Positions 21,179 to 32,705 of a stretch of 64,000 nt of DNA are shown here, in pieces; within the stretch, counting starts at the first letter, position 1, and each line of letters opens with the position of its first letter. The stretch covers positions 243,710 through 307,709 of the forward strand of contig NZ_BPQX01000037.1 of NCBI RefSeq assembly GCF_022179525.1, read 5' to 3'. Under the pieces are notes generated by a model. That model was not told the DNA's origin and did not search any database. It worked only from the letters and a program-made list of their open reading frames with translations. A program made the position numbers and the translations under genes. Origin of the DNA: Methylobacterium persicinum. GTDB taxonomy: Bacteria > Pseudomonadota > Alphaproteobacteria > Rhizobiales > Beijerinckiaceae.

Positions 21179-21339
21179 GATCGACATTCCCTACCGGGCG
21201 CGAAGGTCCCGGATGCTGGACCTCCGGCGGAAAGAATCCGTTGAGGCACAGCCGACGACTTCCGGTTCACGAACCATCGTTGGGTTAACCAAACGTCAGT
21301 TCCCGAGGCCTAGCGTTGTGCCAGCGCGGAGCCGACTCC

Positions 21340-22536
21340 ATGACCACACAGATCGTCCAGCGGCGGCAGCTTGCGGTTCTCGCAGGCGGCGGCGTGGTGT
21401 CGGCGGCATCCTGGCTTCTGATGGCGCCCTGGAACGTCCACGGCTGGTTCATTGGAGCGCCGCTGGGCCGGGATTTCGTGAACTTCTGGTTGGCGCCGCG
21501 CCTCGTGATGGCAGGGCAGGGGGCGATGCTGATCGACCTGCCGGCCTACGCGGAGACGATCAGGGCGACCTTCGGTCTGGCCCGCGATCCGGGCCTCCTC
21601 TTCGTCTACCCGCCGCATGCGATGCTTTTGTTCGCGCCCTTCTCGATGCTGCCCTTCCTGCCGGCCGTGCTCCTCTGGACCGCGTTTAACCTCGCCTGCC
21701 TCGCCCTGGCGACCCGGCTGCTCCTTCGCGGAGCGCCGGCACGGGGGATCCTCCTCGCGGTCTGCCTGTCGCCGCCCGCCGTGGCGATGATGATGTACGG
21801 CCATTTCGGCGGTCTGTTGGCCCTAGCGACGACCGTCGCGGTGCTCGAGGCGCCGCGCCGCCCGCTCCTGGCGGGGCTCTGCATGGCCATCCTGTCGATG
21901 AAGCCGCAATTCGCCTGCGCCATCGGCCTGATGCTCTTCTGCGCCGGGCAATGGCGCTGCCTCGTCTTCGGCGTGGGGTTCAGCCTCGTTCTGGCGGTCG
22001 TGTCGGCGGGCCTCTTCGGGATCGAGGTCTGGCAACGCTTCGTGATGATCACGATGCCGATGCAGAGTTCTTTCGTCACCGGGTTCGACGCCAAGATGAT
22101 CGAAACCGCGGTCACCGCCTATTTCGCGGCGCGCTACTCGGGTGTTGCAGCGCCGCTCGCCTGGGCGATCCAGGGGGTGGTGGCCGCTGTGAGCCTCGCC
22201 TGCGGCGTCGCCGCTTTGCGCCGCGGAGCAGGGGAGCCCGGCTGCCTTCTCGTGGTGGTCCTTGGCGCCCTCGTCATGCAGCCTTACGTGTCCCACTACG
22301 ACCTCGCCATCGCCGCTCCGGCCTTGACGCTCGTCGTGCTCGGCCGGGAGCCCGGCGCGGCGCCGGTCACCGTGGCGGCGTGGCTGCTGACGCCGCTGGC
22401 CCGCCTCCTCATCGTCTTCGATATGCCGATCCTCGGCGTGCTGGTGCCCGGTGCCCTCATCGCCCAGGGCTTTCGGCTGCTCGGACCCAAGGAGGCCGAA
22501 GCGCCTCGCCAAGCCACGCTCGACGCGGCGGCCTGA
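21340..22536 (+). CDS. DUF2029/GT87-like membrane glycosyltransferase
   Basis: A 398-residue polytopic protein. The FVNFWLAPRLVMAGQGAMLID stretch after the first helix and the FVYPPHAMLLFAPFSMLPF segment (YPP motif) are typical of the DUF2029/GT87 family, which includes polyprenyl-phosphate-sugar-dependent mannosyltransferases. The start at 21340 (MTTQIVQRRQLAVLAGG) is preferred over a TTG at 21316. It is 32 bases upstream of the SDR epimerase gene and probably co-transcribed with it. The acceptor is unknown. Confidence 0.72.
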   Translation: MTTQIVQRRQLAVLAGGGVVSAASWLLMAPWNVHGWFIGAPLGRDFVNFWLAPRLVMAGQGAMLIDLPAYAETIRATFGLARDPGLLFVYPPHAMLLFAPFSMLPFLPAVLLWTAFNLACLALATRLLLRGAPARGILLAVCLSPPAVAMMMYGHFGGLLALATTVAVLEAPRRPLLAGLCMAILSMKPQFACAIGLMLFCAGQWRCLVFGVGFSLVLAVVSAGLFGIEVWQRFVMITMPMQSSFVTGFDAKMIETAVTAYFAARYSGVAAPLAWAIQGVVAAVSLACGVAALRRGAGEPGCLLVVVLGALVMQPYVSHYDLAIAAPALTLVVLGREPGAAPVTVAAWLLTPLARLLIVFDMPILGVLVPGALIAQGFRLLGPKEAEAPRQATLDAAA

Positions 22537-22568
22537 TCCCCTCGAACCCTCAGCTCCGGCGGTCACAG

Positions 22569-23600
22569 ATGGCACGCGTTCTCGTCACGGGCGGCTCGGG
22601 TTTCCTCGGTTCGCTCCTCGTCCAACGCCTGCTGGGTGACGGGCACACCGTCACCAGCGTCGATCTTCTCCCCGCCACCTTCGCGGCGCCGAACTTCACC
22701 GCCGTCGTCGGCGACATCCGGGATGCCGCGCTCCTCGACAGGGTGATGCCGGGGCACGAAGCCGTGTTCCACTGCGCGGCCCTGCTGGCCCACGGCACGA
22801 TCAAGCCCCGGGACCTCTGGGCGAGCAACGTCGAAGGCACCCGCGTCCTCGCCCAGGCGACCAAGGCGGCGGGCATTCGCAGCCTCGTCTACATCTCGAG
22901 CAACTGCCTCTGGGCCCGGGGCTTCGACCGGCCGGTGCGGGAGGACGACGCGCCCGCGCCCTGCGAGATCTATGGCGCCAGCAAGCTCGAGGGCGAACGG
23001 ATCCTGGCGGCCCATGCCGGCGATTTCGCCACCACGGTCATCCGCTCCCCGACCATCATCGACGAGGGGCGGCTCGGCCTCCTCGCCATCCTGTTCGACT
23101 TCATCCGCGAGGGGCGGCGCGTCTGGCTCGTAGGGGAGGGCAGCAACCGCTACCAGTTCATCTACGCAAAGGACCTCATCGCGGCGATGCTGCTGGCATG
23201 GCGGCAGGGCGCCTCGGGGGTGTTCGGCATCGGGGCGGACGAGGTCGGCTCGATGCGCGAGACGTTCGAGCACGTCATCGCCCATGCTGGCACGGCGGCG
23301 CGCACGGCGCACCTGCCCCTCCGGCCCACACTCCTGGCCATGCGCGCGGCCCATGCCCTGCGCGTCTCACCCCTGGGGCCGTACCATTACCGGATGATCG
23401 CCGAGAGCTTCGTGTTCGACACGGCCAAGATCAAGGCCGACCTCGGCTGGCGGCCCACCCTGACGAACGGCGACATGCTGCTGGCCGCCTATCGCTACTA
23501 CGTGGCGAACCGGGCCGAGATCGCCGGCCGGAGCAACGTTTCGGCCCATCGCCGTCCGGCGGATATGGGCGTTATCCGCGTCCTGAAATGGGTGTCGTGA
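22569..23600 (+). CDS. NAD-dependent epimerase/dehydratase (extended SDR)
   Basis: A 343-residue nucleotide-sugar-type extended SDR. The Rossmann motif is VTGGSGFLGSLL at residues 6-17. VYISSNCLW supplies the Ser, and IYGASKLEGE supplies the Tyr-x3-Lys pair. The C-terminal part resembles sugar-nucleotide epimerases, but the specific reaction cannot be assigned. It is 32 bases downstream of the GT87-like gene and 81 bases upstream of the flavoprotein gene on the same strand. Confidence 0.85.
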   Translation: MARVLVTGGSGFLGSLLVQRLLGDGHTVTSVDLLPATFAAPNFTAVVGDIRDAALLDRVMPGHEAVFHCAALLAHGTIKPRDLWASNVEGTRVLAQATKAAGIRSLVYISSNCLWARGFDRPVREDDAPAPCEIYGASKLEGERILAAHAGDFATTVIRSPTIIDEGRLGLLAILFDFIREGRRVWLVGEGSNRYQFIYAKDLIAAMLLAWRQGASGVFGIGADEVGSMRETFEHVIAHAGTAARTAHLPLRPTLLAMRAAHALRVSPLGPYHYRMIAESFVFDTAKIKADLGWRPTLTNGDMLLAAYRYYVANRAEIAGRSNVSAHRRPADMGVIRVLKWVS

Positions 23601-23681
23601 CGACAGCAAAGTCTTAACCCTGCCACGCCAACACTCGGTCAAACCCGCGCGAGACTGCTGCGAATCGGGCCGGAGCGACTG

Positions 23682-25184
23682 ATGAGCCACCACACCGAGA
23701 CCCTGGTGATCGGCGCGGGGCCGGCCGGCCTCACGGCGGCCTACCTGCTGTCGAAGCAGGGGCGCGGGGTGACCGTTCTCGAAAGCGATGCCAATCAGGT
23801 CGGCGGCATTTCCCGGACGGTGTCCCACAACGGATATCTGTTCGATATCGGCGGCCACCGGTTCTTCTCAAAGTCCAAGGCCGTCGTCGATCTCTGGGAC
23901 GAAATCCTCCCCGATGATTTCATCGACCGGCCTCGGCTGTCGCGGATCTATTACAACGGCAAGTACTACGCTTATCCCCTCAAGGCCTTCGAGGCCCTGA
24001 AGAACCTTGGCCTCGGCACGAGCGTCGCCTGTGTCGCGTCTTACCTGTTCGCCCGCGCTAATCCTGTGAAGGAACCGAAGAACTTCCACGAATGGGTCCG
24101 CAACCAGTTCGGCGAGCGCCTGTTCTCGATCTTCTTCAAGACATACACCGAGAAGGTGTGGGGCATGTCCTGCGATGCCATCTCCGCGGATTGGGCCGCC
24201 CAGCGCATTAAGGGACTCGACCTCGGCGCGGCGATCCGCGACGGCGTCAAGCGCTCCCTCGGCCTGGGCAAGCGGCGCAAGGCCGGCGGTCCGGTCATCA
24301 AGACGCTGATCGAATCATTCCGCTATCCCCGGCGGGGCCCCGGCATGATGTGGGAGGCCGCCGCGGCGAAGACGGTGGCTCAGGGCGGAAAGGTGCACCT
24401 CGACCGGATGGTCGATTCCCTCTGCTTCGATGGCGTCACCGGCCTGTGGACCGTGTCGGCCCGGCGCGGCGACGGCAGCCGCGAGACCTACACGGCCAAG
24501 CACGTCATCTCCTCGGCGCCGGTGCGCGAGCTGGTGAACGCCATCCGGCCCCGTCCGCTGAGCACATTTAACGCCCGTGCCCTGGCCTATCGCGACTTCC
24601 TGACGGTGGCGCTGATCGCCAAGTCGGACAAGACCTTCCCCGACAACTGGATCTACATCCACGATCCGTCCGTGAAGGTCGGCCGCGTTCAGAACTTCCG
24701 CTCGTGGTCGCCGGAGATGATCCCCGACGAGACGCATACCTGCCTCGGGCTCGAATACTTCTGCTTCGAGGGCGACGGCCTGTGGAACGCGAGCGATGAC
24801 GACCTCGTCGCCCTGGCGAAGGCCGAGATCGGCAAGATCGGGCTCATCGACCCGGCGGACGTGGTAGATGCCTGCGTGGTGCGCCAGCCGAAGGCCTACC
24901 CTGTCTACGACGAGGATTACGCCGCCCACATCGCCACCGTGCGGCGCGAGCTGGAGCGGGACTACCCGACGCTTCACCTCGTCGGCCGCAACGGCATGCA
25001 CAAGTACAACAATCAGGACCACGCCATGATGACGGCGATGCTGACCGTGGAGAATATCCGCGCCGGCACCCGCCGCCACGATGTCTGGCGCGTCAACGAG
25101 GATGCCGAATATACGGAGGCCGGTCTCTCGGGGGCGCAGGAGGCGCTGGGCAGCGAGCGTCTGGTGCCGCGCAAGGTGGCGTGA
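23682..25184 (+). CDS. NAD(P)/FAD-dependent oxidoreductase, UDP-galactopyranose-mutase-like
   Basis: A 500-residue flavoprotein. The dinucleotide site is VIGAGPAGLTAAYLL at residues 9-23, with a VLESDANQVGG second strand and FDIGGHRFFSKS. Proteins with this opening are annotated as amine-oxidase-like or UDP-galactopyranose-mutase-like. EKVWGMSCDAISADWAAQRI is another subgroup landmark. The end of the FAD domain reads YPTLHLVGRNGMHKYNNQDH. Its place after the GT87-like and SDR genes suggests a role in making or modifying a lipid-linked sugar (inference). Confidence 0.8.
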   Translation: MSHHTETLVIGAGPAGLTAAYLLSKQGRGVTVLESDANQVGGISRTVSHNGYLFDIGGHRFFSKSKAVVDLWDEILPDDFIDRPRLSRIYYNGKYYAYPLKAFEALKNLGLGTSVACVASYLFARANPVKEPKNFHEWVRNQFGERLFSIFFKTYTEKVWGMSCDAISADWAAQRIKGLDLGAAIRDGVKRSLGLGKRRKAGGPVIKTLIESFRYPRRGPGMMWEAAAAKTVAQGGKVHLDRMVDSLCFDGVTGLWTVSARRGDGSRETYTAKHVISSAPVRELVNAIRPRPLSTFNARALAYRDFLTVALIAKSDKTFPDNWIYIHDPSVKVGRVQNFRSWSPEMIPDETHTCLGLEYFCFEGDGLWNASDDDLVALAKAEIGKIGLIDPADVVDACVVRQPKAYPVYDEDYAAHIATVRRELERDYPTLHLVGRNGMHKYNNQDHAMMTAMLTVENIRAGTRRHDVWRVNEDAEYTEAGLSGAQEALGSERLVPRKVA

Positions 25185-25194
25185 GGTTCAATTT

Positions 25195-25218
25195 CCTCTC
25201 CCCGCCTGCGGGGAGAGG
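25195..25218 (+). terminator. GC hairpin after the glycan cluster
   Basis: A perfect 11-base stem (CCTCTCCCCGC / GCGGGGAGAGG, loop CT) begins 10 bases after the flavoprotein stop codon. No T-run follows, so it may stabilise the mRNA end rather than terminate by itself. Confidence 0.55.
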
Positions 25219-25241
25219 GCAGTGACGGTCCAACCCAAGAG

Positions 25242-25285
25242 CCTCATCCTGAGGTGCCCGCCGAGGCGGGCACCTCAGGATGAGG
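25242..25285. repeat. near-perfect 44-base palindrome, repeat family 2 copy A
   Basis: Two 21-base arms separated by GA. The left arm starts CCTCATCCTGAGG and the right arm ends CCTCAGGATGAGG. A second, longer and degenerate copy with the same outer ends lies at 32563-32674. Confidence 0.85.
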
Positions 25286-25329
25286 GAGAGGGTAGGAGTG
25301 CCGTTGCGGAGCACCGCCCGCAATGACGG

Positions 25330-25530
25330 TCAGCCGCCGCCCTTGTCCTTGGCGATGGCGGCGCGGGACTTGTCGTCCCAGCCGGTTTCGAGAAGCTGGA
25401 TCAACACCGAAAGCAGCGTCAGCCCGTGGGCGCCGAGGGGACCCTAGATCGGTCCTCGGGCGGCTTTCTCATAGGCGTCGCGCAGCCCGCGCAACTCGCG
25501 TTCGCGTTCGCTCGGCGTCGTCTTGGCCAT
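25330..25530 (-). pseudogene. small ORF split by an in-frame amber codon
   Basis: From an ATG at 25530 the frame reads MAKTTPSERERELRGLRDAY..., meets TAG at 25444-25446 after 28 residues, then stays open for 37 more codons (GPLGAHGLTLLSVLIQLLET...) to TGA at 25330. The first half is charged and helical, and the second begins with an amphipathic stretch. The codon usage of both halves fits the genome. I do not recognise the family. It could be a recently disrupted small gene, a 28-residue protein, or chance. No readthrough signal is visible. Confidence 0.4.
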
Positions 25531-25960
25531 CCCTCGGCCCCCGAAGAGGCCCGTGCCTGCGGTACGCCCCCGCAAACGAGCCTCGAACCCCGCAACCGGG
25601 GGGTGGAAAACCGACAAGGAAACGGCTCCTACGACCTTTAGCGCCGAGGCGCCTGGACATGCGTCGCAGGCCCCCGGATCACGATGGATCGAGGTTTCGG
25701 CCACACATAGTGCGACCTCCAGTTTCCTTGTAGAGGCTTCCACACCTCAGGGCAGCGCGTACTACCCCACGACGATTAAGGCCGATCTGCCCGGCCCTGG
25801 TCAAGCTTTGAGAAGAAACGCGCCATAAGCGCCCTGAACCCGCGACTAAAGCGGCCAAAGGGCCAACCTTGCCGAAGTTTCACGAGACAGGTTCCCACGC
25901 TGCCGCTATCTCGCCACGACCCGCAGCCATGTCCACGGCCGGAACGTAAGGGAGAATGGT
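25531..25960. other. 430-base intergenic region, no gene seen
   Basis: Lies upstream of the ABC transporter gene. I see no convincing ORF, tRNA or repeat here. It is less G+C-rich than its surroundings between about 25,690 and 25,880. It presumably holds the ABC transporter promoter, but no clear -35/-10 pair stands out. Confidence 0.5.
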
Positions 25961-28072
25961 GTGGCTGCGATCAGGACCGGACTCGGCATCCAGGCCGTGG
26001 TGACCGCGCTGTGCGCGCTGATCCTCCTGGCGTTTCCCGGGGTGCCCAGCCCCCCGCTCTACGTGTCCCTCGCGGGTTTCGTGATGGCGGGCATCCTCAT
26101 CGCCTCGAACCCGATCTCGGCGTATCTGAAGGTGTTCGTGTCGGTCTACGGCGTCGGCTACCTGATCCTGGCCGGATCGAGGGCCTTGGCGGAGGCGGGC
26201 CTGCTGCCCCCCATCCTCGCCGCGTTGCTGCCGCCGCCCTTCGCGGCCACGGGCGCCGTGGTGTTCGCGGGCATCGTGCTCGGCATCTCGTATCTCGAGC
26301 CGATCCGCGCGATCACCAACATCGCCGACCCGTACTTCGCCAACCGCGACGCGCCGACCAAGGAGATCAGCCTGTTCCGCTGGTTCGGCAGCACCGAGGG
26401 GCGGATCGGGCGCAATCTCGTCGCCCTGTCGATCTTCGTGAACTTCGCCGACGTCGCCCTGACCCTGCGGTTCAATTTCTTCTACCGCGACATGTACAAC
26501 TCCCTGCAGGAGTACAACGCGGAGGCTTTCTGGCACCAGCTTCTCTGGATCTTCGTTCCCCTGGCGGCCCTCAACATCGCCATCGGCATGTTCGACCTGT
26601 TCGTCGATTCCTCCCTGCTCATCCGCTGGCGGACGTGGCTGACCCATAGCCTGACCGCGCGGTGGCTCGGGAACGGTACGCATTACCGCATCCCGTTCAC
26701 CGACGAGGAGGCGGACAATCCGGACCAGCGCATCCAGTCCGACGTCGATGCCTTCATCCGGCAGACGGCTAGCCTCTCGATCAGGCTGCTGAGTCAGGCG
26801 GCACAGCTGGTTTCGTTCATCGTGATCCTTTGGACGATCTCCCGGGATTTCGTGCTGCCCTTCACGGACACCGTGGTGCCGGGCTTCCTAGTCTGGCTGG
26901 TGATCGCCTACGCCGTCGTCGGCACGTGGCTGACGCATCTCATCGGCCGTCCGCTCATTGGGCTGAACTTCCGTCAGGAGCGGGTCGAAGCCGACTTCCG
27001 CTTCTCCCTCGCCCGCAACCGCATCTACTCGGAGCAGATCGCCCTCCTGCGGGGCGAGAAGGCCGAGGCCGGGCGCCTCGCATCGCTGTTCCACATGGTG
27101 GTGGCCAATTATACGGGCATCATCTTCCGCCGGATCAAACTCATCGCCTTCACGTTCAGCTACCGGCAGGCGAGCGTCATCTTCCCCTACCTGATCGCGG
27201 CGCCGTCCTTCTTCGCCAAGAAGATCACGCTCGGCGCCCTCCAGCAGACCGGCAACGCCTTCGGGCAGGTTCAGACCTCTTTGTCGTTCTTCGTGGACGC
27301 CTACACGACGCTGGCGGCTTACAAGGCCAATACCATTCGCCTTGGCTCGTTCCGCCGGGCTATGACCAAGGCCGAGGCCCTGGCCGTCACGGGTGGCGGC
27401 CTGACCCAGGGCAACGTCACCGCGGGGGGCGTGACTGCCACCGGCCTCACCCTGGCCCTGCCGGACGGGCGCGAGATCGTGTCCGCCGACGCGCTCAGCC
27501 TGCCCAAGGGCGCGGCGACCCTGGTCACCGGGCCGTCGGGCTCCGGCAAGTCGACCCTGTTCCGGGCGATCGCCGGGATCTGGCCCTTCGGCCACGGGCG
27601 GATCGACGTGCCGGCGGGGCAATCCGCGCTGCTGCTGCCGCAGCGGCCCTACATCCCCCTGGGGACGTTGCGCGATGCGGTGGTCTATCCCAACGATCGC
27701 TCGCGGTTCTCGGACGGTGAGATCCGGCAGGCCCTGGTGGATGCGCAGCTTCCCGCCCTGGTGGACCGGCTGGACGAGGATGACGTGTGGGAGCGGCGCC
27801 TCTCCGGCGGCGAGCAGCAGCGCCTCGCCATTGCCAGGGCGCTCCTGGCCAAGCCTGCGTGGCTGTTCCTCGACGAGTCGACCGCGTCCCTGGACGAGCC
27901 CTCCGAGGCGTCGATCTACCGGATGCTCCGAGAGCGTCTGCCAGAGACGACCATCGTCTCGATCGGGCACCGTTCGACGCTGGAAGCCCTCCACGACCGG
28001 CGGGTCACCCTCGAGAAGGAGGGCGACCGCTTCGTGCCCCGGGAGCAGATGAGGGCGGTGCCGGCGGAGTAA
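25961..28072 (+). CDS. ABC transporter permease/ATPase, SbmA/BacA-YddA type
   Basis: A 703-residue fused half-transporter. The first 115 residues hold about four membrane helices, then a SbmA/BacA-like membrane domain spans about residues 135-430 (LFRWFGSTEGRIGRNLVALS; LRFNFFYRDMYNSLQEYNAE). The C-terminal ATPase has Walker A GPSGSGKST at about 524, LSGGEQQRLAIARALL at about 614 and Walker B AWLFLDEST. Family members move peptides, vitamin B12 or very-long-chain lipids, and the substrate is open here. The GTG start at 25961 follows an AAGGGAGA site. Confidence 0.88.
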   Translation: MAAIRTGLGIQAVVTALCALILLAFPGVPSPPLYVSLAGFVMAGILIASNPISAYLKVFVSVYGVGYLILAGSRALAEAGLLPPILAALLPPPFAATGAVVFAGIVLGISYLEPIRAITNIADPYFANRDAPTKEISLFRWFGSTEGRIGRNLVALSIFVNFADVALTLRFNFFYRDMYNSLQEYNAEAFWHQLLWIFVPLAALNIAIGMFDLFVDSSLLIRWRTWLTHSLTARWLGNGTHYRIPFTDEEADNPDQRIQSDVDAFIRQTASLSIRLLSQAAQLVSFIVILWTISRDFVLPFTDTVVPGFLVWLVIAYAVVGTWLTHLIGRPLIGLNFRQERVEADFRFSLARNRIYSEQIALLRGEKAEAGRLASLFHMVVANYTGIIFRRIKLIAFTFSYRQASVIFPYLIAAPSFFAKKITLGALQQTGNAFGQVQTSLSFFVDAYTTLAAYKANTIRLGSFRRAMTKAEALAVTGGGLTQGNVTAGGVTATGLTLALPDGREIVSADALSLPKGAATLVTGPSGSGKSTLFRAIAGIWPFGHGRIDVPAGQSALLLPQRPYIPLGTLRDAVVYPNDRSRFSDGEIRQALVDAQLPALVDRLDEDDVWERRLSGGEQQRLAIARALLAKPAWLFLDESTASLDEPSEASIYRMLRERLPETTIVSIGHRSTLEALHDRRVTLEKEGDRFVPREQMRAVPAE

Positions 28073-28110
28073 CTCCGTCGCCCCGCGCCGCCGGTGCAGG
28101 TGTCCCACGC

Positions 28111-28202
28111 CGTCATTGCGAGCGGAGCGAAGCAACCCAGGGCAGCGGGCCATTTCCGGGCGTGGCGCATCCCTGGATTGCTTCGCTGCTATCGCAATGA
28201 CG
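28111..28202. repeat. palindromic intergenic repeat, family 1 copy C
   Basis: Arms CGTCATTGCGAGCGGAGCGA and ATCGCAATGACGG, with inner AGCAACCCAGGG and CCCTGGATTGC. It sits between the convergent ends of the ABC transporter gene and eda. Confidence 0.9.
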
Positions 28203-28251
28203 GAGGGCACCATGCCGGACGGCGCCAGACCGTTCCGCTCAGGCCCCAGCC

Positions 28252-28878
28252 TCACCCCCTCCGCAGGGCGGCCGCGGCCCGGGCGGCGGCCTCGATCGCT
28301 GCGGTGTCCGGCGTGCCGGGCTTCACGACCCAGCTTCCTCCGACGCAGAGCACGGAAGGCATGGCGAGCCAGTCCGGTGCCGTGGCCTCGGTGATGCCGC
28401 CCGTCGGGCAGAACCGCACCTGACCGAACACCGCCGACTGCGCCTTCAGCGCCTTGATGCCGCCGGCCGCCTCGGCGGGGAAGAACTTGAACCGGTCGAG
28501 CCCGTGGTCCAGCCCGCGCATGATATCTGCGGCGGTGGCGACGCCGGGCAGGTAGGGCACGCCGTTGGCCTTCGCCGCGTCGGTCAGCGGCGCCGTCAGG
28601 CCCGGCGAGACGATGAACTCCGCCCCCGCCGCCAAAGCTGCCTCAAGGTCCCGGGGGTTAAGCACCGTGCCGGCGCCGACCACCGCACCCTCGACCTCGG
28701 CCATGGCCCGGATGACGTCCAGGGCTGCCGGGGTGCGTAGGGTGACTTCCAGGGCGGTGAGGCCGCCTTTCACCAGGGCCTCGGCGATGGGCCGGGCATG
28801 GGTGACATCCTCGATCACCAGCACCGGGATGACCGGCACGGCGCGCATCAGCGTGTCGATGCTGGCGAGGTCGTTCAT
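28252..28878 (-). CDS. eda: KDPG aldolase (2-keto-3-deoxy-6-phosphogluconate aldolase)
   Basis: A 208-residue class I aldolase splitting KDPG to pyruvate and glyceraldehyde-3-phosphate in the Entner-Doudoroff pathway. The catalytic Glu is in ALEVTLRT, the Schiff-base Lys is in RFKFFPAEAAGG, and CPTGGI binds phosphate. A strong CGGAGG site precedes the ATG. It is downstream of edd on the same strand, with a palindromic repeat between the two genes and another after eda. Confidence 0.96.
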   Translation of the reverse strand: MNDLASIDTLMRAVPVIPVLVIEDVTHARPIAEALVKGGLTALEVTLRTPAALDVIRAMAEVEGAVVGAGTVLNPRDLEAALAAGAEFIVSPGLTAPLTDAAKANGVPYLPGVATAADIMRGLDHGLDRFKFFPAEAAGGIKALKAQSAVFGQVRFCPTGGITEATAPDWLAMPSVLCVGGSWVVKPGTPDTAAIEAAARAAAALRRG

Positions 28879-28918
28879 GGTGGCCTCCGTTTGAGTCTCG
28901 GCGTCAGTCTTTACACAC

Positions 28919-29010
28919 CGTCATTGCGAGCGGAGCGAAGTAATCCAGGGCGGCGGGCCGTTCCCGAACGATGCGGATCCCTGGATTGCTTCGCCTTGCT
29001 CGCAATGACG
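28919..29010. repeat. palindromic intergenic repeat, family 1 copy D
   Basis: Arms CGTCATTGCGAGCGGAGCGA and CTTGCTCGCAATGACG with inner TAATCCAGGG and CCCTGGATTGC. It occupies most of the edd-eda spacer, so it would lie inside any edd-eda transcript. Confidence 0.9.
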
Positions 29011-29031
29011 GGGAGGGTGAATGCCCTGTCC

Positions 29032-30855
<1,824 letters not shown>

Positions 30856-31005
30856 GGCGTATCCTTCGGCGGCTTCCGGGCACCGCTGTCTATCGCGGAT
30901 CCAACGACCTGAGAACGACGCCTGAGCGCGGCAGGGCGGACCCTGCCGCATCCCGGTCCTGCCCGAGGGGGAGGCCGGGCGGGACCGAACTTCCTGCGCG
31001 TCGGC

Positions 31006-32262
<1,257 letters not shown>

Positions 32263-32280
32263 TCACACGCGGAGGGAAAG

Positions 32281-32496
32281 ATGCACGACCTCGCCAGCCT
32301 GATGGACGAACTGAAGCGCAGCGACATCGCGCGGGACGCGATGGCGATGCTGGAGACGGCCCTCGCCCGGCGCAGCGCCGAAGAGCAGGGTGCGTTCTGG
32401 CGGGCGGTGGATCTCTATTATTTCTCCCGCAAGGCACCGCCGGAGCCGGTCGCCACCGCGCCGGTGACCGGCCCTGGCTTTCTCCCGGTAGGCTAA
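32281..32496 (+). CDS. small hypothetical protein
   Basis: A 71-residue protein starting MHDLASLMDELKRSDIARD, with a GGAGGGAAAG site directly before the ATG. It is helical and charged up to about residue 50 (EEQGAFWRAVDLYYFSR), then Pro-rich. No membrane segment and no recognised family. The strong ribosome-binding site is the main argument that it is real. Confidence 0.6.
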   Translation: MHDLASLMDELKRSDIARDAMAMLETALARRSAEEQGAFWRAVDLYYFSRKAPPEPVATAPVTGPGFLPVG

Positions 32497-32562
32497 GGCC
32501 GTCCCCGAACGGGTTGCGCCGGGCCGGTAGCGTGGAATTTATCGTTCTATCCAACCCGCCGC

Positions 32563-32674
32563 CCTCATCCTGAGGTGCCGCGCCAGCGGCCTCGAAGGAC
32601 GGCTCGAGCACTCGCGCGAAAGTTGGAAGACTCCTTCGAGGCCGACGCTTCGCGTCGGCATCTCAGGATCAGGG
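32563..32674. repeat. palindromic intergenic repeat, family 2 copy B
   Basis: About 112 bases with outer ends CCTCATCCTGAGGTGC and GCATCTCAGGATCAGG and inner arms GGCCTCGAAGGA and TCCTTCGAGGCC. It is a longer version of the palindrome at 25242-25285. It lies between the convergent small ORF and the DUF606 gene. Confidence 0.8.
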
Positions 32675-32705
32675 CGGGGGTGGGGGCAGGGGGCTATAGA
32701 CCTCC

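Noticed and set aside
25312-25330. A sixth family 1 palindrome, from a CGCAATGACGG end here
   Set aside because: Only about 11 bases match and there is no opposite arm. It may be a remnant but cannot be supported.
25444-25446. Pyrrolysine or programmed readthrough at the amber codon
   Set aside because: There is no sign of a pyrrolysine system and no stem follows the codon closely. A broken small gene is simpler.
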